Below are positions 41,267 through 41,706 of a DNA stretch of 41,706 nucleotides, one piece after another. Source of the stretch: Lachnospiraceae bacterium UBA3273 (lineage in GTDB: Bacteria > Bacillota > Clostridia > Lachnospirales > Lachnospiraceae); assembly GCA_002362385.1 (NCBI GenBank), contig DEUB01000071.1:1-41706 (forward strand). The letters are read 5' to 3'. The number at the start of each line of letters is the position of its first letter. Position 1 is the stretch's first letter. Below the pieces are notes generated by a model. That model was not told the DNA's origin. It did no database searches and saw nothing but the letters and a program-made list of their open reading frames with translations. The position numbers were made by a program, and so were the translations under genes.

Positions 41267-41596
41267 TTAGTGATGTCTGTTACCATGCCCTGAACCATGA
41301 TGATGTCCTAAACGCTCATGGATATGCGCGCCTTCCATGGTGCAGCCTTCTATGCCGCAGTAATTGTGGATATGTTCTCCTTCTATGGTACAGCCCGCCA
41401 CACAACAATAATTGTGAGTGTGTTCTCCTTCTATGGTGCAGCCCTCTACGCCGCAATAATCGTGAGTATGTTCTCCTTCTATGGTGCAGCCCGCCAGCTC
41501 GCATTCGTCCTGTACGGATACATTGTTAACGGTAAAACTTGTTCCGAATAAGCCAACAACGACAGCCATAAGAGATGATAAAAGCTTTAATTTCAT
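41267..41596 (-). CDS. Secreted Cys/His tandem-repeat protein
   Basis: The 109-residue protein has an N-terminal signal peptide (residues 1 to about 28) without lipobox, then four 16-residue units at 32-95. Each follows C-x3-4-GCTIEGEHTHxY: Cys32/37, 48/53, 64/69 and 80/85 with His pairs 43/45, 59/61, 75/77 and 91/93. A His-rich tail (HHHGSGHGNRHH) ends it. Regular Cys and HxH spacing suggests metal binding outside the cell, e.g. zinc or copper; this is inference and no known family is recognised. A GAGGG site precedes the ATG. It has its own promoter. Confidence 0.8.
   Translation of the reverse strand: MKLKLLSSLMAVVVGLFGTSFTVNNVSVQDECELAGCTIEGEHTHDYCGVEGCTIEGEHTHNYCCVAGCTIEGEHIHNYCGIEGCTMEGAHIHERLGHHHGSGHGNRHH
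41312..41503 (-). repeat. Four tandem 48-base coding repeats
   Basis: Each 48-base unit encodes one 16-residue Cys/His repeat. Units two and three are closest; the fourth is most diverged. Other frames are open only because the unit length is a multiple of three. Confidence 0.85.
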
Positions 41597-41640
41597 TCAT
41601 TTCCCTCCGTAATTATATTCAGCAGATTTCCGTTTTTTAT

Positions 41641-41669
41641 ATTATAACGCTTAACGGTGCATAAGACAA
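41641..41669 (-). promoter_or_regulatory. Sigma-A promoter of the Cys/His repeat gene
   Basis: Minus-strand TTGTCT (41664-41669), 17-base spacer and perfect TATAAT (41641-41646). Confidence 0.75.
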
Positions 41670-41706
41670 TATTCTGATGCTGTATGATAGCGTAAGTTTA
41701 TTGTAG

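Noticed and set aside
41316..41504. Arg-rich repeat protein in another minus-strand frame, and a plus-strand frame at 41318-41551
   Set aside because: Both are frame shadows of the 48-base coding repeats; neither has a signal peptide with ribosome site.

Overview
The window reads as a chromosomal segment from an anaerobic Firmicute, most likely a Lachnospiraceae-type Clostridium. The evidence is a very large 2-hydroxyacyl-CoA dehydratase activator protein, a DUF6033 protein, FprA-type flavodiiron protein, MetA of the acetyl-CoA type, HrcA/CIRCE control of small heat-shock proteins, and a T-box-controlled trp operon. Promoters are classical sigma-A type and ribosome sites are strong GGAGG types. 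I see no tRNA, rRNA, CRISPR, insertion sequence or phage gene. The assignment to a family is inference from gene content.

Layout. 1-6.0 kb (minus strand): a cluster of small poorly known genes: a membrane protein, an unknown protein, a TIGR04076 protein with an added metal-binding tail, a DUF6033 protein, a DUF2185-DUF4241 fusion, a GNAT acetyltransferase, a sigma-A-like protein without recognisable DNA-recognition regions, and a rhomboid-like membrane protein with a C-terminal zinc-finger-like tail. 6.2-11.3 kb (plus): the 1420-residue dehydratase-activator protein and an XRE-type regulator with membrane anchor. 11.4-13.2 kb (minus): two Hsp20 genes under a CIRCE element, and a lipoprotein. 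13.5-16.1 kb: YeiH-type exporter, DUF2225 protein, YczE-type membrane protein.

16.1-26.5 kb (minus): rluF-ligA, then metA-fprA, then a response regulator, sensor kinase, ABC ATPase and FtsX-type permease. The last four form a typical peptide-sensing/resistance module; the regulator carries an unusual tandem-repeat linker. 26.5-28.4 kb: a small unknown gene, a DUF378 membrane protein and an aldolase-family protein. 28.4-30.5 kb (minus): a possible permuted papain-like protein, endonuclease III, and a membrane protein directly behind trpA.

30.5-37.5 kb (minus): a complete tryptophan operon in the order trpE-G-D-C-F-B-A, preceded by a strong promoter and a T-box leader with a probable UGG specifier. 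Several junctions are four-base ATGA overlaps. 37.6-41.6 kb (minus): a hybrid sensor kinase followed by a solute-binding lipoprotein, and a small secreted protein made of four Cys/His repeats.

The most unusual items are the sigma-A-like protein that seems to have lost promoter recognition (with 24-base direct repeats upstream), the Cys/His repeat protein, the response regulator with a 14-residue repeat linker, and the fusion proteins at the left end. Functional statements about these are inference.
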